DNA from: Oscillospiraceae bacterium
GTDB lineage: Bacteria > Bacillota > Clostridia > Oscillospirales > Oscillospiraceae
Length of the DNA: 64,000 bases
Direction of reading: 5' to 3'
Assembly: GCA_902791215.1 (NCBI GenBank)
Contig: CADAUZ010000006.1
Coordinates: forward strand, 47,021 to 111,020
Of the stretch, positions 25,085 to 32,621 are shown in pieces. The notes beneath the pieces are model-generated. The model did no database searches, had not been told where the DNA came from, and saw nothing but the letters and a program-made list of their open reading frames with translations. The position numbers and the translations under genes were made by a program. The stretch's first letter is position 1. The number at the start of each line of letters is the position of its first letter.

Positions 25085-26568
25085 TTGACGCTCCCGGCAA
25101 AGCGCAGGAAGGCGGCGCGTCCCGCGTCATCGCGCTTGAAGACGCCCGCGTGCTCCAGCACCTTCATGAACACCACGCCGACCTCCTGGCGCAGGATGCC
25201 CTCAGTGTTCTCGGGGGTGAAGGTGTAGCGGGTTTTCAGCTCCTCGACCCAGGGGGCGTGCTTGGCGCAGGTCTCGCTTGCGCTGATGTCGCCGCCGGAG
25301 ACGATCAGCTCTTCCAGTTCCTTAAGCTCCGCCTTGAGCCGCGCGGGCAGCACCGCAAGGCCCATGACCTCAATGAGGCCGATGTTCTCCTTCTTGATGT
25401 GGTGCAGCTCCTGATGCGGGTGGTAGAGACCGAGGGGGTATTCCTCGGTGGTGAGGTTGTTGCGCAGCACCAGGTCCATCTCAAAGTCCCCGTCACGGCG
25501 GCGGGCGATAGGCGTGATGGTGTTGTGGGGCTCGCCGTCGGTCTCGGCAAAGATCGTGACGCTTGGATCACTATAGCCGCGCCAGGCGGTGAGGATCTTG
25601 TCCGCGAGCTCGGCCACCCGCAGCTTGTCGGCGCATCTGAGGCGGATGACGGACATGGGCCACTTGATGATGCCGGCCTTCACATCCTCAAAGCCGGGGA
25701 AGGAGAGCGGCGTTTCGATCTCCGCCTTCGCCATGGCGAAGGTGTAGTGGCCGCCCTGGAAATGGTCGTGGCTCAGGATGGAGCCGCCCACGATGGGCAG
25801 GTCAGCGTTGCTGCCGAGGAAGTAGTGGGGGAAGAGGTCTACAAAGTCGAGAAGCTTCAAAAAGGCTGCCTTGTTGATTTTCATGGGCACATGCTGGGAA
25901 TTGAGGACGATGCAGTGCTCGTTGTAGTAGACGTAAGGGGAGTACTGGAGGAAGAAGTTTTCACCGTTGAGCACGAGCGGGATGAGGCGGTGATTGGCTC
26001 TGCCCGGGTAGTCGAGCCTCCCCGCGTAGCCCTCGGCCTCACGGCACAGCAGGCACTTGGGGTAGCCGGAGGCCTTGGCCTTGCCGGCGGCGGCGATGGC
26101 CTTCGGGTCCTTCTCGGGCTTGGAGAGGTTGACGGTGATGTCAAGCTCGCCGTACTCGGTGGCGCTCTTCCACTTGAGGTCTTTCACCACACGGTAGGTG
26201 CGGATATAGTCGGTGGCGCGGCTGAGATCGTAGTAGTAGTCGGTGGCCTTTTTGGGGTCCTCGGCGTAGAGAGACTTGAATTTCCCGATCACGTCCGAGG
26301 GCCGCGGGGTCAGCAGGCCCATCAGGCGGGAGTCAAAGAGATCCTTCTCGGTGATGCTGTCGTCGAGCAGGCCGTTTTCCACGCCGTAGGCGATGAGCTC
26401 GGCAAGGATGGGCTCCAGCTCCGCGTTCTCCGTCTCATCGGGACGGGTGAAGCTGTCGAGGTGCAGGGCGCTGAGAAGCGCGTTTTCCGCCCACACGCGG
26501 TCGCTTTCCTCAATGAGGCCCTTATTCAGCGCGTAGTTTACCAGTTTTTCAATGCTCAGGTCGATCAT
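25081..26568 (-). CDS. galT: UDP-glucose--hexose-1-phosphate uridylyltransferase, Firmicutes type
   Basis: A 495-residue enzyme of the Leloir pathway that exchanges galactose-1-phosphate with UDP-glucose. It is the long class of GalT found in Firmicutes, not the 350-residue E. coli class. The catalytic region is GGSILSHDHFQGGHY, an HxHxQ active site at about residue 276, preceded by the HCIVLNSQHVPM segment. C-terminal HPHQELHHIKKENIGLIEVMGLAVLP is also typical. The gene starts three bases after the tex stop and ends on a 4-base overlap with a membrane protein gene, so tex-galT-membrane genes form one run. Confidence 0.95.
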   Translation of the reverse strand: MIDLSIEKLVNYALNKGLIEESDRVWAENALLSALHLDSFTRPDETENAELEPILAELIAYGVENGLLDDSITEKDLFDSRLMGLLTPRPSDVIGKFKSLYAEDPKKATDYYYDLSRATDYIRTYRVVKDLKWKSATEYGELDITVNLSKPEKDPKAIAAAGKAKASGYPKCLLCREAEGYAGRLDYPGRANHRLIPLVLNGENFFLQYSPYVYYNEHCIVLNSQHVPMKINKAAFLKLLDFVDLFPHYFLGSNADLPIVGGSILSHDHFQGGHYTFAMAKAEIETPLSFPGFEDVKAGIIKWPMSVIRLRCADKLRVAELADKILTAWRGYSDPSVTIFAETDGEPHNTITPIARRRDGDFEMDLVLRNNLTTEEYPLGLYHPHQELHHIKKENIGLIEVMGLAVLPARLKAELKELEELIVSGGDISASETCAKHAPWVEELKTRYTFTPENTEGILRQEVGVVFMKVLEHAGVFKRDDAGRAAFLRFAGSVK

Positions 26569-26571
26569 ATC

Positions 26572-28734
26572 TTATTCATTCTCCTTCACTTGTTTGATGG
26601 AAAGGGAAATGCGGTGCTTTTTCTCGTCCACGTCCAGGACCACGACCTTGACGATGTCGCCGACGGACAGGACCTCGCTTGGGTGGCGGATAAACTTGTT
26701 GCTGACCTGGGACACATGCACAAGGCCGTCCTGGTGCACGCCGATGTCCACGAACGCGCCGAAGTCGATGACGTTTCTCACCGTGCCGGTGAGCACCATG
26801 CCGGGCTTTAAGTCCTTGATCTCCAGCACGTCTTTTCTGAGCAGTACGGGCGGCAGCTCGTCGCGCGGGTCGCGGCCCGGTTTTAATAATTCGCTTACAA
26901 TATCATTTAAGGTGGGCACGCCGACGCCGCATTCTTTCGCGGCCTTCTCTGCGCCGTACGCCGCCACGCGGGCCTTGAGCTCCTTGATGTTTCCAGTCTT
27001 CACATCCTCGAGCGTGTAGCCGCAGAGTTTTAATAACTGCTCGGCGGCGGCATAGCTCTCGGGGTGGACGGCGGTGTTGTCGAGGACCTGGCTGCTCTCC
27101 GGCACACGCAGGAAGCCCGCGCACTGCTGGAAGGCCTTGGGCCCGAGCTTGGGGACCTTGTTGATGGTCTTGCGGCTTGTAAAGATGCCGTTTTCTTCGC
27201 GGTAGGCTACAATGTTCTTCGCCGTGGTCTTGTTGAGGCCCGACACCCTCTGCAGAAGAGAAGGGGAGGCGGTGTTTACGTCCACGCCGACGGCGTTGAC
27301 GCAATCCTCCACCACACCGTCCAGCGTCTCGGCAAGCTGGGCCTGGGGCATGTCATGCTGGTACTGGCCCACGCCGATGGCCATGGGGTCGATCTTCACA
27401 AGCTCTGCCAGCGGGTCCTGGAGTCTGCGCGCAATGGACACTGCCGAGCGCAGGTTCACATCGTAATCGGGAAACTCTTCGGCCGCGAGCTTGGAGGCGG
27501 AGTAGACCGAGGCGCCGGCTTCGTTTACGATGGCGTAGCTCACGGTTCCGCCGAGCTGTTCGATCATTTCGACCGCCATCTGCTCGGTCTCACGCGAGGC
27601 GGTGCCGTTGCCGATGGCGATGTGCTCCACATGATCCTTTTTGATGAGCGCCGACAGCGTGCGGATGGCATCATTCTTGCGCTGCTCGGAGAAGGTGGGG
27701 TAGACCACCGCCGTGTCGAGCACCTTGCCGGTCCCGTCCACCACGGCGACCTTGCAGCCGTTGCGGTAGCCGGGGTCGAGGCCCATGGTCACCTTGCCCT
27801 TGACGGGCGGCTGCATGAGAAGCGGCTTGAGGTTGAGACCGAACATTTTGATCGCGCCCTCGTTCGCCGTATCGGTGAGGCTGTTGCGGGTCTCGCGCTC
27901 CATGGAGGGGAAAATGAGCCGGTCGTATGCGTCGTCCGCCGCCGCTCTGACAAAGGCCATGGAGGGGGCACCGGGGCGGATCACCGCGCGGCGCATACGC
28001 TGGAGGGCAAGGTCGCGGTCAAGCTCCACCGATACCTTCAAAAAGCCCTCCTTCTCCCCGCGGTTGACGGCAAGGATCTGGTGACCCTGGAGGCGGGAGA
28101 CGGCGGCGTTGAAATCGTAGTACAGGCGGTAGACGGAATCCTCCTCCGTGGCGGCCTCGCTGTGCAGAGTTCCGCGCCGCGCGATCAGGTCACGCAGCAT
28201 GGCGCGGATGCTCGCGTCGTCTGAGATGTTCTCGGCGATGATGTCGGATGCGCCCTGGAGCGCGTCTTCGACGCTCTCCACGCCCTTTTCGGGGTCAACA
28301 TACTGCTTGGCCAGGACCTCCGGTGCGGGGCTGTCCGGCTTCTGGGCGAAGAGCTCGTCTGCCAGAGGCTCGAGACCCTTTTCCTTTGCCATGGTGGCGC
28401 GGGTGCGGCGCTTGGGCTTATAGGGGCGGTAGAGGTCCTCCAGCACGGCCAGCGTCTCGGCTGCGTCGATGGCGGCGGCAAGCTCGTCGGTGAGCTTGCC
28501 CTGCTCGGCGATGGAGTTTTTTACAGTCTCCTTGCGCTCAAAGAGGCCGCGCAGGTAGGTAAGCCGCTCCTCGAGCGTGCGCAGGGCGGTGTCGTCCATC
28601 GCGCCGTGGAGTTCCTTGCGGTAGCGGGCGATGAAGGGGATGGTGTTTCCCTCGTCGAGAAGCTTGATGACGTTTTCAATATGCTCCAGGGGCCTGTCCA
28701 GTTCCCGGGCCAGGATTTGACTGATGCTTTCCAT
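26572..28734 (-). CDS. tex: Tex-family RNA-binding transcription accessory protein
   Basis: A 720-residue protein. The helical N-terminal half is followed by a YqgF-like RNase H fold (MGLDPGYRNGCKVAVVDGTGKV at ~325-346), helix-hairpin-helix motifs (VNTASPSLLQRVSGL and TAKNIVAYREENG at ~500-530), and a C-terminal S1 domain (GMVLTGTVRNVIDFGAFVDIG at ~640). Tex binds nucleic acids and RNA polymerase and is linked to transcription fidelity. Length is as expected. AAGGAG precedes the ATG. It has its own consensus promoter and is divergent from the glucosidase gene. Confidence 0.96.
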   Translation of the reverse strand: MESISQILARELDRPLEHIENVIKLLDEGNTIPFIARYRKELHGAMDDTALRTLEERLTYLRGLFERKETVKNSIAEQGKLTDELAAAIDAAETLAVLEDLYRPYKPKRRTRATMAKEKGLEPLADELFAQKPDSPAPEVLAKQYVDPEKGVESVEDALQGASDIIAENISDDASIRAMLRDLIARRGTLHSEAATEEDSVYRLYYDFNAAVSRLQGHQILAVNRGEKEGFLKVSVELDRDLALQRMRRAVIRPGAPSMAFVRAAADDAYDRLIFPSMERETRNSLTDTANEGAIKMFGLNLKPLLMQPPVKGKVTMGLDPGYRNGCKVAVVDGTGKVLDTAVVYPTFSEQRKNDAIRTLSALIKKDHVEHIAIGNGTASRETEQMAVEMIEQLGGTVSYAIVNEAGASVYSASKLAAEEFPDYDVNLRSAVSIARRLQDPLAELVKIDPMAIGVGQYQHDMPQAQLAETLDGVVEDCVNAVGVDVNTASPSLLQRVSGLNKTTAKNIVAYREENGIFTSRKTINKVPKLGPKAFQQCAGFLRVPESSQVLDNTAVHPESYAAAEQLLKLCGYTLEDVKTGNIKELKARVAAYGAEKAAKECGVGVPTLNDIVSELLKPGRDPRDELPPVLLRKDVLEIKDLKPGMVLTGTVRNVIDFGAFVDIGVHQDGLVHVSQVSNKFIRHPSEVLSVGDIVKVVVLDVDEKKHRISLSIKQVKENE

Positions 28735-28769
28735 GGGTTCTCCTTCGTTTGGTTTTCGTTCAATTTTAT

Positions 28770-28798
28770 ATTATAGCATGTTCCGTCCATCGGGACAA
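28770..28798 (-). promoter_or_regulatory. Promoter of tex
   Basis: TTGTCC (28798-28793), 17-base spacer, TATAAT (28775-28770). The -35 box overlaps a CAAGCGCTTG palindrome. Confidence 0.8.
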
Positions 28799-28805
28799 GC
28801 GCTTG
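28796..28805. promoter_or_regulatory. Possible LacI-family operator
   Basis: CAAGC|GCTTG with the central AAGCGCTT typical of LacI/CcpA-type operators. It overlaps the tex -35 box and lies 14 bases upstream of the glucosidase promoter. Short, so the call is tentative. Confidence 0.35.
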
Positions 28806-28819
28806 ATTTGCTTTTCTTG

Positions 28820-28848
28820 TTGTACATCGGGAACGCATCTGATATAAT
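28820..28848 (+). promoter_or_regulatory. Promoter of the GH13 glucosidase
   Basis: TTGTAC (28820-28825), 17-base spacer, TATAAT (28843-28848). Confidence 0.85.
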
Positions 28849-28884
28849 TTGAAAAAATGAACAACACAACAGGAGGGAACACAT

Positions 28885-30549
28885 ATGGCAGAAAAATGGT
28901 GGCAGCGCAGCGTGGTCTACCAGATCTACCCGCGCAGCTTTCAGGACTCAAACGGCGACGGCATCGGCGATCTCAAGGGCATCACGAGCCGCCTCGAATA
29001 TATACGCGAGCTGGGGGCGGACGCCATCTGGCTCTCCCCGGTCTACAAATCCCCCAACGACGACAACGGCTATGACATCAGCGACTATCAGGACATCATG
29101 ACCGAGTTCGGCACCATGGCGGACTTTGACGAGATGCTGGAGAAGGCCCACTCTCTGGGCCTCAGAATCGTGATGGACCTGGTGGTCAACCACAGCTCGG
29201 ACGAGCATAAATGGTTTGTCGAATCCCGGTCCTCCAGGGATAACCCCTGCCGCGACTACTACTTCTGGCGCGAGGGGAAGGACGGCAAAGAGCCCAACAA
29301 CTGGGGCTCCTGCTTCGGCGGCAGCGCCTGGCAGTACGATGAGCAGACCGGCATGTACTACCTGCACCTCTTCTCGAAAAAGCAGCCGGACCTCAACTGG
29401 GACAATCCCACCGTGCGGGATGAGATTTTCAAGATGATGGACTGGTGGCTTCAAAAGGGCATCGACGGCTTTCGCATGGATGTCATCAGCCTCATCTCCA
29501 AGCCCGCGGGCCTGCCCGACGGCGCACCGGGGGCAAACGGCTACGCCCCGGCCACGCTCGTGGCAAACGGGCCGCACGTGCATGAATATCTCAGAGAGAT
29601 GAACCGCCGCGTTTTGTCCAAATATGATCTGCTGACCGTGGGCGAGTGCGCGGCTGTCACGATCGACGAGGCCAAATCCTACGCAAATCTCGACGGCAGC
29701 GAGCTTTCCATGGGCTTTCAGTTCGAGCACATGGACGCGGACTTTGACCCGGTCCTGGGCCGCTATGCCCCGCAGCACAAGGATCTGCCCAGACTCAAGG
29801 AAATCTTGAGCCGCTGGCAGACGGCGCTAGACGGCATCGCCTGGAACAGCCTCTACTGGGATAACCACGACCAGCCGCGCATCGTCTCCCGCTACGGGAG
29901 CGAGGATGAGAAGTACCGCGAGACCTCCGCCAAGATGCTCGCGACCTGCCTGCACATGATGCAGGGCACCCCCTACGTCTACCAGGGCGAGGAGCTGGGC
30001 ATGACCAACTATCCCTGGGAGAGCATCGACCAGATCAACGACATCGAATCTTTGGGCAATTACCGCGCCTACCGCGAGCAGGGCCTCATGACCGAAGCGG
30101 AGGGGATCGCCATGCTGCGCCAGCGAAGCCGTGACAACGCCCGTACCCCCATGCAGTGGGACGCAGGTCCCGAGGCGGGCTTTACCACTGGCAAGCCCTG
30201 GCTGCCGGTCAACCCCAACCACGTGACCATCAACGCCGCCGAGCAGCTGAAACGCCCGGATTCGGTGTTTCACTATTATCAGAAGCTGATCGCATTGCGC
30301 AAAGAGCTTGACGTGATCGTCTACGGCCACTACGCCCTTCTGGAGCCGGAGCACCCCGCCCTCTTTGTCTACACCCGCACCCTCGGGGGCGAGAGCCTGC
30401 TGGTCGTCTGCAACTTCTCAGAGAATGCGCAGGCGTATGATATCCCCGAAGCGTACGCCGACGCCCCCGTCCTGATCGCCAATTACCCCGACAAGGCTCC
30501 CGCCGGGACCATCCGCCCCTGGGAGGCTGTGGTTTTCCACCGCAGGTAA
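28885..30549 (+). CDS. GH13 alpha-glucosidase / oligo-1,6-glucosidase
   Basis: A 554-residue cytosolic glycoside hydrolase releasing glucose from short alpha-glucosides. Family regions are visible in order: VYQIYPRSFQDSNGDGIGDL at the N-terminus, MDLVVNHSSDEH (region I), GFRMDVIS with the nucleophile Asp (region II, near 199), TVGECAAV with the acid/base Glu (region III), and WDNHDQPRIVSR (region IV). Val after the nucleophile favours alpha-1,6 bonds such as isomaltose, by known family rules. No signal peptide. AGGAGGG sets the start. It is divergent from tex and is followed three bases later by a small gene. Confidence 0.93.
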   Translation: MAEKWWQRSVVYQIYPRSFQDSNGDGIGDLKGITSRLEYIRELGADAIWLSPVYKSPNDDNGYDISDYQDIMTEFGTMADFDEMLEKAHSLGLRIVMDLVVNHSSDEHKWFVESRSSRDNPCRDYYFWREGKDGKEPNNWGSCFGGSAWQYDEQTGMYYLHLFSKKQPDLNWDNPTVRDEIFKMMDWWLQKGIDGFRMDVISLISKPAGLPDGAPGANGYAPATLVANGPHVHEYLREMNRRVLSKYDLLTVGECAAVTIDEAKSYANLDGSELSMGFQFEHMDADFDPVLGRYAPQHKDLPRLKEILSRWQTALDGIAWNSLYWDNHDQPRIVSRYGSEDEKYRETSAKMLATCLHMMQGTPYVYQGEELGMTNYPWESIDQINDIESLGNYRAYREQGLMTEAEGIAMLRQRSRDNARTPMQWDAGPEAGFTTGKPWLPVNPNHVTINAAEQLKRPDSVFHYYQKLIALRKELDVIVYGHYALLEPEHPALFVYTRTLGGESLLVVCNFSENAQAYDIPEAYADAPVLIANYPDKAPAGTIRPWEAVVFHRR

Positions 30550-30552
30550 GCC

Positions 30553-30864
30553 ATGGGATTCAAAGGCGAAGGGGCGGAGCTGACCGTCTACATCTCCAAC
30601 GATGAGGCGGAGTTCCGCCGCGTGGAGGAAGCGCTCAAAACCGAGGGGGTACACTACCGCGTCTGGACCACGGCGGAGTACCCGGTCTTCGGCTGGTCCC
30701 GCTGGGACCCAAGGCTCATCGGGCGGCGGGAAAGCCGCCTGCGCAAGGTCTACCACATTGAGGTTTCGCAGCAGGATCGGCAGAACCTTGTCGCGGCAAA
30801 CATGGTCATCCGCTCTGTCACGGGCAAAATGTTCAACGCCGAACCGGTGAATGAGATCATCTGA
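30553..30864 (+). CDS. Hypothetical 103-residue protein after the glucosidase
   Basis: A 103-residue soluble protein with no signal or membrane segment. The pattern TVYISNDEAEFRRVEEALKTE then HYRVW, with a later YHIEVSQQDRQNLVAANMVI, resembles the beta-alpha-beta arrangement of the DUF2007 type small domains, but the match is weak. It starts three bases after the glucosidase stop, so it is surely cotranscribed. It ends at a strong terminator. Function unknown. Confidence 0.7.
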   Translation: MGFKGEGAELTVYISNDEAEFRRVEEALKTEGVHYRVWTTAEYPVFGWSRWDPRLIGRRESRLRKVYHIEVSQQDRQNLVAANMVIRSVTGKMFNAEPVNEII

Positions 30865-30869
30865 TTGCG

Positions 30870-30967
30870 CTTTAAAAGCTCGTTGACCGCCCGGCTGGTA
30901 CCCGAGCGGTCAACTATTTTTATTTGAACGCATAGGGCCAACTGTCAAATCGACAGCGCCCTTTTGT
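30870..30967 (-). ncRNA. Candidate small RNA transcribed leftward
   Basis: A consensus promoter at 30974-31001 points at a stretch with no minus-strand gene. The predicted ~95-base transcript starts with a hairpin (AGGGC ... GCCCT, 30934-30962, with an inner CTGTC/GACAG stem) and ends with a GC-rich 9-bp hairpin (30882-30914) followed by GAGCUUUU. No Shine-Dalgarno plus plausible reading frame is apparent. Candidate only; it could be a relic of a mobile element. Confidence 0.45.
30882..30925 (+). terminator. Terminator of the glucosidase operon
   Basis: GTTGACCGC (30882-30890) pairs with GCGGTCAAC (30906-30914), followed by TATTTTTATTT. It is probably used in both directions. Confidence 0.9.
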
Positions 30968-30973
30968 ATCTTT

Positions 30974-31001
30974 ATTATACCACGCGGGCATACTTTGTCA
31001 A
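30974..31001 (-). promoter_or_regulatory. Strong promoter without an obvious gene
   Basis: TTGACA (31001-30996), 16-base spacer, TATAAT (30979-30974), reading leftward into the candidate small RNA. Confidence 0.75.
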
Positions 31002-31009
31002 GCGGGAAA

Positions 31010-31138
31010 GCGGTCCCCCGCCACCGCCTGTGGCGGAAGAAGGCGGGACGCAATCTCCGCAGCCACACGGTTTTCGGTCCGTCGCGAAGCAGGACCGCAA
31101 AACGTAAATGTGGCAAGGTGGGCAAGTGCCCGCGTTTT
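31010..31138. other. Highly structured non-coding segment
   Basis: Nested stems with no gene: CCCGCC (31017) with GGCGGG (31042) around CCGCC-TGT-GGCGG; GCCACA (31062) with TGTGGC (31109) around GTTTTCGGTCC/GGACCG-C-AAAAC; and GTGGGC-AAGT-GCCCGC (31119-31134) followed by GTTTTCC, a terminator-like end on the plus strand. The pairing is compatible with a folded RNA of either strand. Confidence 0.45.
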
Positions 31139-31140
31139 CC

Positions 31141-31779
31141 TTATGCCTTTTTCGCTTTCTTTCCCGCGCCGTCAAAGCGCACCCTGATCTGCGCTACCCA
31201 GTCGGCAAGCGATTCGTAATCGCCTTTGCAAAGGGCTTTTTCGTAGAGCGCGTAGGCGGCCTTGTCCTTCTTCTCCAGCTGCCGCAGCGCCTTCTTCGGC
31301 CCGAGATAGGGCCAGGCGCGAAGCTCGGTGTAGATCTCCAGACTCTCCACCAAAAGCAGGTGGCGGCGATAGCTGCCCTCGGCGTCGGTGCGCTCTGCCC
31401 GGCGCAGCATTTTCTCGCACCAGCTCACATTCAGCCGCAGCTCTTCCCGCGTCTTTCGGGCCTTGCCGTCCACATATTTCTGCACCTTCTCCAGAAGAGC
31501 CGCTGCAACGCCGTTTCGGTCAAGCAGGATCTGCCCGCCGTAGACCTGCGTGAACTCCTCAAGGTCATAGTCGCCCTGAAAATCCGACAGGGGATAGACG
31601 AACACATCGAGCTGCGTGCAGTCCACAAAGCGGTCGTCATGCCGCCGCGGCCCGCTTTCGGTGATGAGCAGGGCGTCAAAGTCGCTGAAAAGATTGCTGG
31701 TCCCGTCGGCAAAGGAGCCGTAGACAATGATGGCGAGGGGGTCATATTCCGCCGCCAGATAGCTCAAAACGTCCTGCAT
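31141..31779 (-). CDS. Nucleotidyltransferase-domain protein (antitoxin/kanamycin NTase-like)
   Basis: A 212-residue protein with a minimal nucleotidyltransferase domain at the N-terminus: YGSFADGTSNLFSDFDALLI has the GS-x10-DxD metal-binding pattern, and a third acidic residue lies in QLDVFVYP. The C-terminal half is alpha-helical and resembles HEPN-like or DUF4111-type helper domains. Substrate is unknown. It overlaps the dapF end by 16 bases on the same strand and ends beside the structured non-coding segment. Confidence 0.75.
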   Translation of the reverse strand: MQDVLSYLAAEYDPLAIIVYGSFADGTSNLFSDFDALLITESGPRRHDDRFVDCTQLDVFVYPLSDFQGDYDLEEFTQVYGGQILLDRNGVAAALLEKVQKYVDGKARKTREELRLNVSWCEKMLRRAERTDAEGSYRRHLLLVESLEIYTELRAWPYLGPKKALRQLEKKDKAAYALYEKALCKGDYESLADWVAQIRVRFDGAGKKAKKA

Positions 31780-32618
31780 GGCTCCTCCAACAGCTCATCC
31801 GAAACCTCCCCCTCGAAGACAAGGCAGGTCGGCCCGGTGAGAAATATATCGCGCACGCTGTCCCCGGCGCGTGTGAGGCTCACGGACAAAAGCCCGCCGG
31901 GCATGTCGATCGTGACATCCCGCCCGGAGACCAGGCCCATCAGCGTCAGCGCCGCGGTGATCGAGCCGCAGCCCGTCCCGCAGGCGAGGGTGAAGTCCTC
32001 CACCCCGCGCTCAAAGGTGACGGCCTTGACAGAATCCGAGCCGGTGCGCTTTACAAAGCTCACGTTTGCCCCCTTCGGGAACACCGGGGCAGAGCGCAGT
32101 GCGCGGCCCAGCTCCCGGAGCCTGCCCGTGTCCCATTCGTCCCAGTCCTCAAGCAGCACCACCGCGTGGGGGATGCCGGGGTCGCCCAGCTCGATGTACG
32201 CGCAGTCGTATGTCTTGCCGTCAGCTTCCGCCGCCCGGTGCAGGTCGATGACGCTGGGGTCGTTGAGCCGCACGCGGTAGCGCGCGGCGTCCATGCGCTC
32301 CCCGGTGACAAGGCCAGCCGTGGTCTCCACGCGCTGCCTGTCCCCGGCAAGACCCTGGTCATGCCCGTAGCGGCATATACACCTTGCGCCGTTGCCGCAC
32401 ATCTCGCCGAGGCTGCCGTCAGAATTATAAAACAGCATGCCGTAGTCGCCGCCCTTTTCGGACGGGACGACCACCATCATCCCGTCCGCGCCCACCCCGG
32501 TGTGGGCGGCGCAGAGGACGCGGGCGAGCGATGGGAAGCGCTCACGCGGAAGAGCGAGCTCTATATTGTTCACGATCACGAAGTCATTCCCGGCTCCGTG
32601 CATTTTTGTAATGTGCAT
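31764..32618 (-). CDS. dapF: Diaminopimelate epimerase
   Basis: A 284-residue PLP-independent epimerase that makes meso-diaminopimelate for lysine and peptidoglycan. The two catalytic cysteines are in MCGNGARCI (N-terminal half) and ACGTGCGSI (C-terminal half). The N-terminal MHGAGNDFVIV is the family hallmark. Length is normal. It starts three bases after the pyrophosphatase stop, so these genes form an operon with the nucleotidyltransferase. Confidence 0.96.
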   Translation of the reverse strand: MHITKMHGAGNDFVIVNNIELALPRERFPSLARVLCAAHTGVGADGMMVVVPSEKGGDYGMLFYNSDGSLGEMCGNGARCICRYGHDQGLAGDRQRVETTAGLVTGERMDAARYRVRLNDPSVIDLHRAAEADGKTYDCAYIELGDPGIPHAVVLLEDWDEWDTGRLRELGRALRSAPVFPKGANVSFVKRTGSDSVKAVTFERGVEDFTLACGTGCGSITAALTLMGLVSGRDVTIDMPGGLLSVSLTRAGDSVRDIFLTGPTCLVFEGEVSDELLEEPCRTF

Positions 32619-32621
32619 GCC

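Noticed and set aside
23393..26811. Two long plus-strand frames (611 and 553 codons) opposite the membrane protein, galT and tex genes
   Set aside because: They are antisense to well-supported genes and have His/Gln/Val-rich low-complexity composition.
30910..31125. Minus-strand frame starting MPTLPHLRFAVLL and a nearby 66-codon frame
   Set aside because: They run through the structured non-coding block and past the promoter, with Arg/Pro/Cys-rich random composition.
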